Shown: piece after piece, positions 45,477 to 59,416 of the stretch
Layout of the letters: each line of letters begins with the position of its first letter
Position numbering within the stretch: position 1 is the first letter of the stretch
From: Primulina eburnea
Lineage: Eukaryota > Streptophyta > Magnoliopsida > Lamiales > Gesneriaceae
Assembly: GCF_022965805.1 (NCBI RefSeq)
Contig: NC_133101.1
Span: forward strand, 17,393,054-17,457,053
Length of the DNA stretch: 64,000 nucleotides
Reading direction: 5' to 3'
Position numbers and translations under genes: made by a program
Notes under the pieces: model-generated
Database searches by the model: none
What the model saw: only the letters and a program-made list of their open reading frames with translations
Told to the model about the DNA's origin: nothing

Positions 45477-48400
45477 TTAAAACTTATCGAATAACTCGGG
45501 ATAACGACTCCTCATCTCCGGCTCAGATTCCCACGTAGCTTCCTCCTCCGAATGATTGAGCCATTTGACTTTCACAATCTTGACTATTTTGTTCCGAAGC
45601 TTTTTCTCTTGTCTATCTAGGATTTGCACTGGTCTTTCCTCATAAGACAAGTTCGGAGTGAGCTGCAACAGTTCAAAGTTCAAAACATGCGATGGATTCG
45701 CCATATACTTCCTCAACATGGAGACATGAAAGACGTTGTGCACTCCGGCCAGATTCGGCGGAAGAGCAACACGATAAGCTAATGTCCCAACTCTGTCGAG
45801 GATCTCAAATGGTCCAATGAATCTCGGACTGAGCTTTCCTTTCTTCCCGAACCGCATGACACCTTTCATCGGTGCAATCTTCACAAAAACATTGTCACCA
45901 ACAGCAAACTCTAAATCTCTCCTCCTCTGATCCGCATAACTCTTCTGTCTACTCTGAGCAGTCCTCATCCTATCACGAATCTTGACTACTACATCAGCAG
46001 CCTGCTGCACAATCTCCGGACCCAACTCTGATCTCTCCCCCACTTCATCCCAATGAATATGAGATCTACACTTGCGACCGTACAGTGCTTCATATGGAGC
46101 CATCCCTATAGACGACTGAAAACTGTTGTTATAGGTAAACTCCACCAACGGTAACTTTGATTCCCAACTTCCGGAGAAATCAAGAACACATGCACGAAGA
46201 AGATCCTCCAAAATCTGGATAACTCTCTCGGATTGACCATCTGTCTGTGGGTGGAAAGCTGTGCTAAACAACAACTTTGTACCCATAGCTGTATGTAGAC
46301 TCTTCCAAAATGATGATGTGAATCTAGGATCTCGGTCAGACACTATAGAAACGGGAATGCCATGAAGTCTGACGATTTCTCGGATATATAACTCTGCATA
46401 TTGGATCATGGAGAAAGTCGTCTTAACAGGCAAGAAATGGGCTGATTTTGTAAGACGATCAACAATCACCCATATAGCATTCGACCCTCTGACTGACTTC
46501 GGCAAATCGACAACGAAGTCCATGGTAACATTCTCCCACTTCCACTCGGGAATAGGAAGAGTCTTGAGCATACCTGCTGGTCTATGATGTTCAGCTTTCA
46601 CTAGCTGACACGTCAGACACTCGGATACAAAACGTCTGATATCCCTTTTCATTCCTGGCCACCAGTATAATAACTGCAGGTCTTTGTACATCTTCGTACT
46701 CCCTGGATGTATAGAGTACGGCGACATATGGGCCTCAGATAAGATATCTGCTCGAATAGAATCGCTGCTAGGAACCCATATTCTGTCTCGGTATCTGACA
46801 ATACCGTCTCTAACTGCGTACAGGATACTGCCCTTGGCTTCATCTCTCTGTCTCCACTTTGCCAACTGCTCGTCTGTTAACTGTCCCTGCGAATACGGTC
46901 TAAAAGAGAAGACTGAATCGTTAAAGTAGATAGACGAGGAGCTTTACCTCGAGGATATGTCTCTAGATCAAACCTCTGCATCTCAAACTGAAGAGGTCTC
47001 GAAATAACCAAATGAGCCATCACTGCGACTTTCCTGCTCAACGCGTCCGCAACTACATTAGCTTTTCCAGGATGATAGCTAATGTCACAGTCGTAATCCT
47101 TCACTAGCTCCAACCAACGCCTCTGACGCATATTCAACTCTTTCTGCGTAAAGAAGTACTTGAGACTTTTGTGGTCGGTAAAGATCTGGCACTTCTCTCC
47201 GTACAAATAATGCCTCCAAATCTTCAAGGCAAATACTACGGCTGCCAACTCCAGATCATGGGTAGGATAATTCTTCTCATGGGTCTTCAATTGACGAGAA
47301 GCATACGATATCACCTTCCCATGCTGCATTAATACTGCACCTAACCCAAGTTTTGAAGCATCGGTATACAAAACAAAATCTCCAGGTCCTGACGGCATGG
47401 CTAATACTGGCGCTGAAATAAGAGCTTGCTTCAAAGAATCGAAGCTCTTCTGACACTCCTTGCTCCACACATACTTAGCATTCTTCTTTGTCAACAACGT
47501 GAGTGGAACTGCGATAGAGTAGAATCCCCGAATAAACTTCCGATAGTATCCTGCTAGCCCAAGGAAACTACGGATCTCTGATGCATTTTGCGGCACAACC
47601 CAATCTCTGACTGCTGCAAATTTCGCCGGGTCTACCTCAATCCCGCTACTAGAAACGACGTGGCCTAAGAACGCCACCTTCTCTAACCAGAACTCGCACT
47701 TACTGAACTTCGCGAATAACTTGTGCTTTTGCAAGGTCTGCATTACTGTGGTTAGATGTCTGCTGTGATCCTATTGATTCTTTGAGTAGACTAGAATATC
47801 GTCTATGAATACTATCACGAACTGATCAAGATACGGCTGAAATACACGATTCATGAGATCCATGAAGATCGCTGGCGCATTCGTCAAACCGAATGGCATC
47901 ACAAGAAACTCGAAGTGTCCATAACGAGTCCTGAAAGCAGTCTTGAGAACATCAGTGTCTTTTACCCGCAACTGATGATAACCGGAACGCAGATCTATCT
48001 TGGAGAATACTGAAGCTCCCTGCAATTGATCAAATAAATCCTCTATCCTCGGGAGTGGGTATTTGTTCTTCACTGTAACGTTATTCAACTCCCGGTAATC
48101 AATGCAGAGCCTCATCGAACCATCCTTTTTCTTCACAAACAATACCGGTGCGCCCCATGGCGAAAAGCTCGGACGAATGAACTCCTTGTCAAGAAGTTCC
48201 TGAATCTGTTTCTTGAGTTCTGCCATCTCCGTCGGTGCTAATCTGTACGGCACCTTTGAGATCGGTGCCGTACCAGGCATAAGCTCAATAGAAAATTCCA
48301 CCTCTCGCACAGGTGGTAATCCAGAGACATCATCAGGAAAAACGTCTAGAAAATCCTGGACAATTGGAACATCGGATGCTGACTGTTTGGGCGTCTCGGG

Positions 48401-48855
48401 AACGGATACAAGAGTAGCTAAAAATGCTCAGCACCCTCTACGAATGAGCTTCCTAGCCTGGACACAAGATATCATACGTGGTAAATTAAAATACCTATCT
48501 GGCTCGAATAAAAATTGTTCCATCCCAGGCGGTCGGACGAGAACTGATCTCTGCTGGAAGTCAATCAAAACTCGGTTCCTCAGTAGCCAGTCCATCCCTA
48601 GAATGATATCAAATTCTGGCATCGGCAGAACGATCAAATCCGCATACACAAGATTACCATGAAGTTCAAGGTCTATATCTCGGATCACATTAGTAGCTGT
48701 CATCTCCTCTCCAGAAGGCAGAACTACAGAATATGTTATGTCGAGCCCAATTGATTTGATCTTGAGAGAATTTGCAAAGGTTTCTGAAATGAACGAATGG
48801 GTAGCCCCTGAATCTATCAAGGCTTTCGTAGCTGAACCAGCTATAAAGATTCTCC
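45477..48855 (-). pseudogene. gypsy-2 pol, copy 2: protease, RT, RNase H, integrase, chromodomain-like tail (broken)
   Basis: Nearly identical to copy 1, with the same domains and the same three lesions: TGA after the protease (48428), TAG after YSKNQ (47771) and a one-base loss near 46885. It differs in keeping the base that copy 1 lost in [10 protein letters not shown], so its RT frame runs unbroken from [10 protein letters not shown] (48310) to YSKNQ. Two further substitutions are SKV for SKA near 48255 and GFY for GFS near 47519. The catalytic RT motif FIDDILVYS and the integrase residues (MDFVVDLP, VSDRDPRF) are present. Shared lesions mean the copies arose from one already defective element. 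Confidence 0.93.
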
Positions 48856-49054
48856 CTGAAAGATTGGAATATCATGCTAACCCAATAGTTTTACAAGAAC
48901 TAAGCTTATAGACATGCAAAGGTCAAAGTTCTTCTAATCCTAAATTCCCGTAATTAACACTGATTAGAACATGCATTCCTATAACATATTCTAATTTAAA
49001 AATCTTAGTCCAAAACACTAAAATTTTCAATTACAACTTAAAAATTTAAGATAC
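48856..49054 (-). other. putative spliceosomal intron between gypsy-2 gag and protease, copy 2
   Basis: Same GT...AG segment of 199 bp as in copy 1, at an offset of 8095, with the same frame-preserving joint (ACAG to GGAGAATC). Confidence 0.75.
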
Positions 49055-50087
49055 CTGTCAAGAGCATCGTCTCCGGGTTAGTCTGCGCAGCATGGAGAGC
49101 AAAAACTCTGCCTTGGTTAGGCAGATTCTTTTGAGGGCAATTCTTCAATATGTGGTCAGTACTACCACATTTGTAACATTTTCCCGAACCATACATACAA
49201 GTCCCAACATGATGGCGTGAGCACTTGGCACAGACTTGGTACTCCACTGCACTCGGGACTGCTCGTCCCTGCTGCTGTTGCTGCTGCCCTCTGTTCCTGG
49301 GTGGACCATGGAACTGTCTCTTATTCTGGTGCTGCTGCGGAGGAGGGCAGTGTGGTGCTTGAAATGGTCGCTTACCATGACGATCGCTCTCAATATCATT
49401 CTGGTCTTGCTCTGCAGTTAGAGCTCTGGAGACTGCAACATCATAGGTAGTAGCCACCCTAACATCACGGCGCAAGATCGGCCGCAGACCATTCATAAAA
49501 TGCCTCAACTTGGCACCAACATCATTTGCAATCAGGGGCACAAAATGACATCCCCTCTCGAACTTACGGATGAACTCCGTAACAGTCATGTCCCCCTGCC
49601 TCAGGGTCATAAACTCCGTGGTCAACCTGGAACGCACCTCATCAGTAAAATATTTGGAGTAAAATACCTCCGAGAAGCGCGCCCAGCTCAAAGTAGCCAA
49701 ATCCAAAGCTACAGATGCTCCTTCCCACCACAGGCGAGCGTCTCCCCCAAACAGATAAGTCACACAACGAACTCTATCTCCATCTTCTAGCCCCATGAAC
49801 TCGAAGATAACCTCAAGGGACTTAATCCAACCCTCGGCAACCATAGGATCTGTTGTTCCTGAGAACTCCTTCGGCCTCATCTTCATGAACCGCTCACAAA
49901 CAGCCTCAGGCCCCGTCTGCCTGGCTACAACAGCATTGTTCCCCGCGAACTGTGCGAAGAACTGAGTCATCCCAGCTAACATCTGGGCATTCATGTCTGG
50001 TGGAGGGGGTGGTGGTAAATCTCTCTCCTCGTTCTCATGACGATGCTCATAACCTCCCGTGCGATCGAGAATGCGTCTAGGAGGCAT
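49055..50087 (-). CDS. gypsy-2 gag, copy 2
   Basis: Identical in product to copy 1: start ATG at 50087, Gag core, Gln/Pro-rich linker, and two zinc knuckles (CAKCSRHHVGTC, CYKCGSTDHILKNC). It is intact for about 345 residues and ends at TAA 49038 if the intron is retained. It lies 3' of LTR C on the minus strand, so LTR C would drive it. Because the pol that follows is broken, only Gag could be produced. Confidence 0.92.
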
Positions 50088-50320
50088 ACTGTTTCATATA
50101 TATAACACATACGTAACCAACATGCATAATTCCACTATTTTCTTTAAATTTAAATAAATACTGCATAATCATAATCTTGTCATAAAATATTTCATGAAAG
50201 CATGCTGTAAAAATATTTCATGTTTTAAACGAAATGCGTATACGTAAAACTTACAGACCGAAGATGTGATTTCATGAGCTTCTCGAGATCAGTAGTAGTA
50301 CAACCCTTTACAAGAACATT

Positions 50321-50335
50321 GGCTCTGATACCAAC
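50321..50335 (-). promoter_or_regulatory. primer-binding site, gypsy-2 copy 2
   Basis: GTTGGTATCAGAGCC on the minus strand directly follows LTR C. Confidence 0.9.
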
Positions 50336-53300
50336 TGTAAAGGCCCGTATTTCGTATTCATAATTTTGCGGAATTATTAAAAAATTTTTAAATAAATAAT
50401 TATCTTATCTCATTTAATTAAAATAAATATGTAAATAATTTTCAACTTTAAAATAACAGCGGAAGCGAATAATATTTTTAACCAATAATTTTAGAATAAT
50501 CCAACGTAAACATCAATTTAATATAATCCAACGTATTAAAACTGAGTTTGAATAATAAAAAGTGCATAAACTAAATCATGAGGTCCTCGGGTTTACTACT
50601 GCTGTCCCAAGATCGCTCACTGGTCTCCGTCCGCGGTCTCGACCTCATCAATACCTACAACAATCAAGTCTAGTGAGTCTAAAGACTCAACATGAATATT
50701 TCGTGAGTAACAAGTAAATATATCATATAATCACATGCAACGTAAAAATAACGTATCGTAAAGCGCATGGTGAAAAGCGTATCATGAATAATTATATCTA
50801 CGTGCATATCTGAAAATCATACGTAAAAGCTTTACTCAATAGAGCTCTGTCATAACATATCATAATTTTCTGGTAGAGATAATGTTTCTAAGCAAGTGGC
50901 CCATAACATAGCGTAAGCGCGTGATCCGACTAAACCACAGTATACTGGGCGGTAGAGATCAATCACAGCCCTTGGACTGGATGTCCGTACCCATACATAA
51001 TCATAAACCGGTCGTAAGTCACCGGGCGGAGAGGTCCTCGGTTGCGCCTACCGACTTCCAAACCCATAAGCGTAAGGTGGCCACAAGACATATAGCATAA
51101 ATCTCAAAAATAAACATTTTATATTTTTATGTACGTAATATAATTATAAACTTATTTTACCGGATGAGTTGGATCGTTCCCAGGCTTGCTGCGACTTACT
51201 ATTAATATGTGACACATGCAATAAATCTTAACTTGGCAAAAATTTAACAATAGAACAAAAAAAACGAGACGACTCGGACCAACAACTTGATTTTTAACCA
51301 TGGCTTCGTACCAACTCGAACCAACATTAAACCGACGTTTAACCATGATTAAAATACCTCAAAAATACTGAAAAATAATCCTAATAACTGTAAAACACGA
51401 AAATAGGTGAAAGGAGTCCAAAAACATAAAACGCTCTTTCGAGATTCATTTTGGCACCTTTCGCCGTAAATTTTCGTACGACCTCTAAACTCGACCAAAT
51501 AACAAACGGCCAAAAACATGACCTTCCTAACTCATTGAGGTACTGTCCAGTTCAAGGCCATGGGCTAAAAGCCAACCAAGAGCTCAAACAAGTACCAAAA
51601 CCAAAGTTCAAAGCTGCTGGAAAAGTGCAGCAGCAGTAGTTTATTTGCTTGTGGTGAAAATTCCAAAATAAATGACTATGGGCTTGAACCACTGCCCAAG
51701 GACTCTTACCAACATCCTAAGGCATGTCTTAGACCATGGCTAAAGGCTAGAAGCCAACCACAATCCAAGGAAACACCTAGGACAATTACAGCATAGCAAC
51801 CAAGAACACCACTTGCTGCATAGTGTGTTGTATTGAACCATTTTACTGTCTTGTCTAGTTCCAAGGGCCATTTTATCACCCATGGCTCGATCTAGACATG
51901 GTGGAGTGTTGTAGGAACCATGGCTATGGGCTAGAAGCCAACCATAATCCATACAACACAACCAAAACCGAAACACAATCCTACAGAATTTGGGGGAAAC
52001 CGAAATGAACTTGTTTTGTTTTGGTGAATTATTGATGGATCAGTGAACCAAGCTTGGAAAGGACACCTTGGTCACGTCCTAAACATGATAAGGAAGGGTT
52101 CTAACCATGGCTATAGTCCCCAGGACAGCCAAGATTCAAACATCCCTCAAGCAACTCAAAGACAGCAAATTGTGACTCATTTCTGCAGCTTAGGTAAAGT
52201 TGCTGTCATTGCTTCGTTCTTTGAGGGTATGGACTGAAACCAATGGACCAATAACACCCTAACACACTCTAAATTATGCCTAGAAGCAGCCTTGAGTGCC
52301 TGGAATCGAGCAACCTCCTGTAAGCAACAAAGATCAGCTAACCGTGAAGTGGAAAACAAGGGAACCGAAAATTCTGTACAACTTATTGCTTGGAGTGTTG
52401 CTGTCCATTTCGGTTTATGTCTTGAATCATGCATATATGATGGTTTTAAAATATCTATAGGACTTGATTGAAGAGAAAAGAAACAACATATACATGCCTA
52501 AGATTTGTTTTGACACAAAACAAATCAATACGATGAAGACGAGCGGCGGAGTCGGAGTTGAGTTTTCCTTCTTGCTTCAGCTACTGTTATCACGATCCTA
52601 AGCTGCTGGTTTCTGATGTTTTTCGAGGGTGAGGGTGTAGGCTTGTTAGGCAATGAAGAGAAGTGTTATAGGAGGTGTTAAAGGTGTCATTAAAAGCATT
52701 AGGTGGGAGTTATAAGTCAATGAGGTGAATGTTTTTGAATTGGCTTCTCCATTCCTTTGCTGCCTTTGCTTTTGCTTCTTATTATTTTTTTTTTTCATGC
52801 TTTACACGTTGATCGGATAAAAAAAATGGGTTGAGAAGAAATGGGGTGTAATATGGTATTTGAATTAATCATAATTGGTGACGTAAAGGTGGAAAAATGA
52901 ATACACTATAGAAGCCATTTAGGAGTAACTTGAATGAGGTTCACTAAAAATTTTGAATTTGCTTAAGGAGTTGACCGAAACTTATTACTACTTTTTGGCA
53001 TGGTATAATATTGTTTAAGTCTTATATTTTAAATGCTTAAGGTTTAATACCCCCATTATATATTCTAGTGAATTAACAATTTCATTTAGGATAAAATCTT
53101 GCATAGTATTGTTTAGTCTAAAATTAAGTATTTAAATGCTATGTTTAATTTCTTGAGTATATATTATACCTAGATTAATTCATCTCCATTTATTTACATA
53201 TTTTAATTTAAGCTTTAATTAAATATTAACCTAAAGTACTTATTTAATAACTTAGCTCTAATTAATTAATAAATCCTAAAACACTTTTTTTTCTTTAAAT

Positions 53301-53556
53301 TAAATTATTCTTTGACTTAAATTAAATTTAAGAATATTTTTCTTAGTATTAATCTTATTTCTAATTTCCAACTCCGGTCCGACCTCGCGTATTTATCCTG
53401 AAATGATAAAACTAAACATCTACCTTTAAATAAATACTCATGACTTTACAATAAAAAAAAATGAATTAAACGCTTCTCATTTTATAAAATTCATATCTAA
53501 TTTAAATAATGGCAATTATGCATGGCTTATACGTAATATGATTTTCGGGTTCTACA
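50336..53556 (-). mobile_element. LTR C of gypsy-2 (5' LTR on the minus strand)
   Basis: TGTAAAGGCCCG to GGGTTCTACA, 3221 bp, the same length as LTR A and very similar to it. Differences from A are concentrated where B sides with C (left) or with A (right). The host gypsy-1 resumes right after it with the second GAATC. Confidence 0.93.
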
Positions 53557-53561
53557 GAATC
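53557..53561. repeat. 5-bp target duplication GAATC, right copy
   Basis: Partner of 34123-34127, directly after LTR C. Confidence 0.85.
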
Positions 53562-56500
53562 AGTCATCTGTTCATGTATTTGCTTTGAAAGAGGATGAGG
53601 CCCAGGCAACTCCAGGTACTGTCATTACCGGTAACTGTACTCTATGTGGTTTTATAGCACGAGTGTTATTTGATACTGGAGCATCTCATTCCTTTGTTTC
53701 TCATGCATTCGTTGTTTCGCATTATCTTCGCACCACTAGTATGAATTCCAATCTATCTGTTGCTACCCTGGTAGGCAAAATAATTATCACTGATAATGCG
53801 GTGTTCAATGCGGTTTTGTTCCACGATGAAAATGTTATGTATCTTAATTTCATTTTCCTACCTTTGCATGACTTTGATTGCATTGTTGGTATGGATGTTT
53901 TGACTGCAAATCGTGCCACTGTTAATTGTTATCGAGGAATAGTTTGTTTCAGGCATAGTTTTGCTCCTAAATTGAATTTCTATGGTCGTGGTTCTCAAGC
54001 CAATATTCCTCTAGTTTCTGCCATTGAGATGAATCGATTGTTAGATTCTGGTCATGAAGGTTTTCTTGTTTATGATGTGGATCTATCGCAAGACGAACAG
54101 CGGATTTCTGATATTCCTGTAGTCTGTGAGTTTCCTGATGTGTTTCCTGAAGAGATTCCTGGTTTTCCACCAGAACGAGAAGTTGAGTTCAGTATCGAAT
54201 TAATGCCAGGAACTGAACCCATATCTCGAGCACCGTATCGTTTAGCCCCTGTTGAGCTGAAAGAACTGAAAGAACAATTACAGGATTTGTTTAGCAAAGG
54301 TAATATTCGTCCGAGTTCTTCACCGTGGGGTGCTCCGATTCTATTTGTCAAGAAGAAAGATGGTACGATGCGGATGTGTATTGATTATCGACAATTGAAT
54401 AAGTCTACTGTCAAGAATAAATAACCACTCCCCAGGATTGATAACTTATTTGATCAGTTGCAAGGTACTTCAGTGTATTCTAAGATTGATCTTCGTTCTG
54501 GGTACCATCAAGTGAGAGTTAGACAAGAAGATGTGCCGAAAACAGCTTTTCGCACGAGATACGGGTACTTTGAATTTTTGGTTATGCCTTTTGGTTTGAC
54601 CAATGCTCTTGCTGTGTTTATGGACTTGATGAATCGAGTATTTCGTAAATATCTCGATCGTTTTGTGATTGTATTCATCGTTTATTCCAAGTCCGAGGAA
54701 GAGCATGCCAAACACTTGAGAATAGTTCTTCTAATCCTTCAAAAAAAGCAGTTGTACGTCAAGCTATCCAAGTGTGAGTTTTGGTTAGATAAAGTGGTAT
54801 TTCTGGGCCATGTCATATCTCAACATGGTATTTCTGTCGATCCAAGTAAATTGGAAGCAGTTCTGAACTGGGCACGACCGACCAATGTGTCAGAGATTCG
54901 TAGTTTCATGAGTTTAGCTGGTTATTACCGGAGATTTATCGAAAATTTCTCAAAAATTGCTAGACCTGTCACTCAACTGACTCAGAAAAATCAGAGATTC
55001 ATTTGGTCTGATGAATGTGAGTCAAGTTTTGTCGAGTTGAAGAAGAGATTGACTTCTGCACCAGTTCTTACCATTCCAAGTAGTTCTGGAGGATTTGTAG
55101 TTTGCACTGATGCATCTAATCGAGGTCTAGGTTGTGTTCTGATGCAGCATGGCAGAGTTGTGGCCTATGGTTCTCGTCAGTTGAAACCCATGAGTCTAAG
55201 TATCCTGTTCATGACTTGGAATTGGCTGCTATTGTTTTTGCTCTCAAGATTTGGAGACATTATTTGTTTGGGGAGCAATTTGTAATTTATTCTGATCACA
55301 AAAGCTTGAAGTATCTGTTCTCTTAGTCAGATCTGAATATGATACAGAGACGTTGGATGGATCTTTTGAAAGATTATGATTGTGAGATCAAGTATCATCC
55401 GAGAAAAGTGAATGTCATTGCCGATGCTTTGAGTCGTAAGGTTGTTGATGTTAATTTATCCTCGATGCATGTTTCTAAGTTACGAGTGGGTATTTGTACT
55501 TCTGGGTTGGATTTTCAAATCCAAGGTAATGTTGTTTGTGTATCTCAGATTTCTGTTGAGCCAGAGTTGATTCAGATTGTAAAGTCAGCTCAGAAAACTG
55601 ATGATCGAGTTCTGAAATCTTATGAGTTAGTTTCTCAAGGACACCAATCTGGTTTCTCAATTCATTCAAATGATTCTCTTCGGTTGAATGGTAGATTGGT
55701 TGTCCCAGATATTCCTGAATTACGTACAGCAAACCTTAAAGAAGCTCATTGTACTCGATATAGTATCCACACAGGAGGGAGGAAAATGTATCATATTCTA
55801 CGGCCTCAGTTTTGGTGGAAGAATATGAAAAAAGATGTGGCTGAGTTTGTGTTTCGTTGTATGATTTGTCAGCAAGTCAAAGAGGAATGAATGAGACCGA
55901 GAGGATTATTGCATAGTCTTGAGGTTCCTCAGTGGAACTGGGAGCACGTGGCTATGGATTTTGTCACGCATTTGCCACGTACTTCTCGTCATTTTGATGC
56001 CATTTGGGTGACTGTCGATAGGTTATCTAAATCGGCACACTTTATTCCGTATGAGAGGACGTATTCGTACAAGAAAATGGCTCGTCTGTATATTGAAAAT
56101 GTTGTGAGACTTCATGGAGTTCCAGTTGCAATAGTCTCAGATCGTGACCCTAGATTCACATCAAAGTTTTGGACTAGTTTTCAAAAAGAAATGGGTACAC
56201 GACTTGCGATGAGTACTGCATACCATCCTCAGACAGATGGTCAGACAGAGCGTACGATCCAGACACTCGAGGATCTGCTTCGAGCTGTAGTCATGGATTT
56301 AAAGACAGTTGGCAGGAAGCTTTACCATTGGTATAATTTTCATATAACAACAGTTTCCAGGTGACTATTGGTATGGCTCCTTTTGAAGCTTTGTACGACA
56401 GACGGTGTCGATCACCTCTTTGTTGGGATGAATTTGGCGAGAAGCAGTTGACTGGACCTGACATTGTTCAGGAAATGCATGATAAAGTCCAGTTGATTCA

Positions 56501-56997
56501 TCAGAGAATGAAAGCTGCCAAAGATCGTCAAGCTAGTTATGCTAACAGATGTCTTCGACCTCTAGAATTTCAAGTTGGAGATTTTGTATTTCTGAGAATC
56601 TCTCCGTTTAGAGGTGTTGTTCGTTTTGGTATGAGAGGTAAGTTGTCACCTCGTTTCGTTGGCCCCTACGAGATTGTTGAGCGTATTGGGACTTGCGCTT
56701 ATCGTTCGGATTTGCACAGTCATTGTCTGGCATCTACGATGTTTTCCATGTTTCTATGTTGCGTAAGTATGAGCCCGATCCGTGTCTCATGTGATTCAGC
56801 CTGATGAGGTTGAACTTGATCCGTCTCTATCGTATACTGAGTATCCTGTTAGTATCTTGGATCGTAAAGATAAAGTTTTACGCAATAAAGTTATACCACT
56901 TGTACGTGTTCAGTGGTCAAGGCATGGGGTAGAAGAATCAACATGAGAAACAGAACAGAAGATGAGAGGATCTTATCCATATCTGTTTGATTCTTAG
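53562..56997 (+). pseudogene. gypsy-1 pol: protease, RT lacking its catalytic DD, RNase H, integrase, chromodomain-like tail
   Basis: Protease: [16 protein letters not shown] (about 53665). [21 protein letters not shown], then TAA at about 54422 where Y is expected (NK*PLPRID), then [14 protein letters not shown] and [17 protein letters not shown]. The catalytic strand reads [10 protein letters not shown] at about 54670, so the four residues DDIL are missing through an in-frame 12-base loss. RNase [18 protein letters not shown], a frameshift near 55190, [12 protein letters not shown] with TAG for CAG at 55324. Integrase: YSIHTGGRKMYH and CMICQQVK (HHCC), TGA at 55888, MDFVTHLPRT, VSDRDPRFTSKFW, QTDGQTER, further shifts near 56300 and 56700. 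Tail: VSILDRKDKVLRNKV...YPYLFDS with TGA for TGG. The element is clearly dead. Confidence 0.92.
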
Positions 56998-57086
56998 TAA
57001 TGTATTGTTGGTTTCGTATCGTGTGTAAGATATATGTGTATAAACAGAAATTTCGAGGACAAAATTTGTTTTAAGGGGTGGAGAAG

Positions 57087-59416
57087 TGTAAGGCCCTGTA
57101 ATTAATTATCCGATAATTTTGGCATAATTAGAATAATTATTGAATTGTAAATTAAAATAATTAATTATGCCAAATAAATTCAAGGAGTGTGTTAAAAATA
57201 TGTATTTTAGAATATCAGAGAATTTAACGATATAAAATACATATAGAGTTTAAATAACACACGAGAGCAAAATAAATACAGACCGGGATAAATGGGCTTG
57301 AGTTACTATTTTATGTAACCAAATATACAATATATAAATATACATATACATACACAAATATCTCATGGAAAAGAGATAAGAAGTGAGAGAAAGAAGAAAA
57401 CCCATTTCCCTCAACCCCATTCCCGCAACCCTTGGAGCAGCTGCGGGAAAGTTGCGAAATCTCCTTCGTCCGACATCCAAATCTCGATAGGTCTAAAGGG
57501 ATGTCTTCTTAACATCCTAAGCTTCGATTCAAGTCAGAAATCGCAAAGTTTGAGCAAGGATTCGGGTAGATCGAAGCTGCTCTTCCAGTACTCTGTTTCT
57601 GCGCGAATTCTTACGGTTTTGGGATGAGAGTTTTGGTGTTGCTGTGATTTTTACAGCTTAAATTTGTAGAAATGACTTATAAAGAACTTGTAGCTCTGTT
57701 TGTTAGCTTTCTATAGCCGCTGGAATCATTGAATTTGGATAAGAAACGGAATTGATATGATTTTTCTACCAAATTGTGTCAAATCAAATTCTGAAATGGT
57801 GCTGTGCAGGACACCTACTGTAATTCGAGTTTTTGTCAATTATGCGCTCGGATTCTAGACTTGTAATTGAAAAAGAAGTTGTAGAGCTATGTTTTGTCTT
57901 CGTAATTATATAAAATTCGTTAAATTCCATTAATAATTGAGCAAGTTATGCTTGTTTTTCTGGAACTGCTCAGTGTGTGAGATTCTGTCCGCGAATTCAT
58001 AAGTAGCAGTGTATTCTTGAAAATTCTGAGAATAATCTACTGAGATTCTGAAGATGGTTTCAACTGGAAAAACTTAGATAATTGAGTCATCTTTCATTTC
58101 CAATTGGCAGATATTGATTTGAGTTAAAATTGAGTGAGATACAAATTTTATGCTCTTTTGTGCCAAATTGGATATTGGTATGGAATGTAGTTTTCATGAT
58201 CGACTTATTGTTGCTTTGTTTAGGCCGAGGGTCTTGAAGTGAAGTTGTTATTGGATTGTGAAGTTGGTATAGGTATGTTACAGATCGGTAACATACGACG
58301 GTAAAACATAAATTATGTTTAATTGTCATTCTGTGTTACATGATTTTGTTTATGATTTGCTGACTGTTGTAATATGTTAAATGCCTTAGTTGTGATATAT
58401 GTTTATTATTGTGACATATCATTGGCATTTAGCATAGGGCATACTTTTGTGACATTCATGTTGAGCCCTATCATTCTTGTTAGCCGTTGTAGATATGCAT
58501 TGTTATCTGGCACTGTTGTTTATCTCGGAATCATAGTGTGGCTGATAGGCCTATACACATTAGACCGTAGATACGATTGAACAATCCCATGGTTAGTGCA
58601 GCCTTTTGAGGTGAGCGCTGGGATTGTGTCATCTAGTTCGTTCTGTTGTGCCATCATGTTATAGCGTATCAGCTGTATGGAGGCCGAGTCAGGGGTGTTA
58701 TTCAGCACAACTTGGCATACCTCGCATACTTGGCAGGGAGGTTTAGCTGCATGATGATGTATCTCCCCTGTGTTGTTGCTCGAGCATTATTCCAGTTTTT
58801 ATCGTACCGTTTGTTGGCTCCTGTATCTCGGTTATTCATTGAGCCTTTCATGCATTGCATATTCCAGAATCCTAACCTCAGTTGTTTACTGGGGGGCTGA
58901 TGTGGTTGCTTTTGGGCACCATGGTAGATCTCTCGAGTCGTTTTGCAAAATCAGGCCGGGGTTCCGCCAGTGGAGCTCGGGATTGAGGTTGGATTGCTTG
59001 GTCTGTTCAGTGGAGTTTCTCAGTTAGTCTATATATATGTCTTGAGTTTGTTTCAGTCTTGTATTGTATTTTATCAGCCGGGGAGATGCCCTGTGTATCT
59101 GTAGTAATATTTGGTTGTTCTTGTTATGTTCTGAGTCGACTCTGTGATATTCTTTATCTGGTGAGTAATTGGTAAGTTTTAAATTCTGTTTAGTCCTGGC
59201 CAGTGTGGCTATAGGTTGTTGACTCTAGTTGGAGTATATTTTGATATAAAATGCTGCTTGAGTTCTCGGGATGTCCTATTTACGGGGAGGTCATGCCGAA
59301 ATTTTTCTAGGCCCTGAGGTTTGTTTTAAAGTATTTTAAACATTTTTCCGCTGCAGTTTTAAATCAAACTATTATTGTTTGATCATTAATTGTCGTTAGA
59401 GTAAATGGGCCTCACA
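57087..59416 (+). mobile_element. right LTR of gypsy-1 (2330 bp)
   Basis: TGTAAGGCCCTGTAATTAAT to AAATGGGCCTCACA, preceded by the PPT TTAAGGGGTGGAGAAG. It is followed at once by copia gag sequence (GCTGACTTACACATC), which marks where gypsy-1 entered the copia. Confidence 0.92.

Noticed and set aside
34128..53556. Two independent gypsy-2 insertions side by side
   Set aside because: There is only one target-duplication pair, the middle LTR is shared and hybrid, and both interiors carry the same stops and frameshift.
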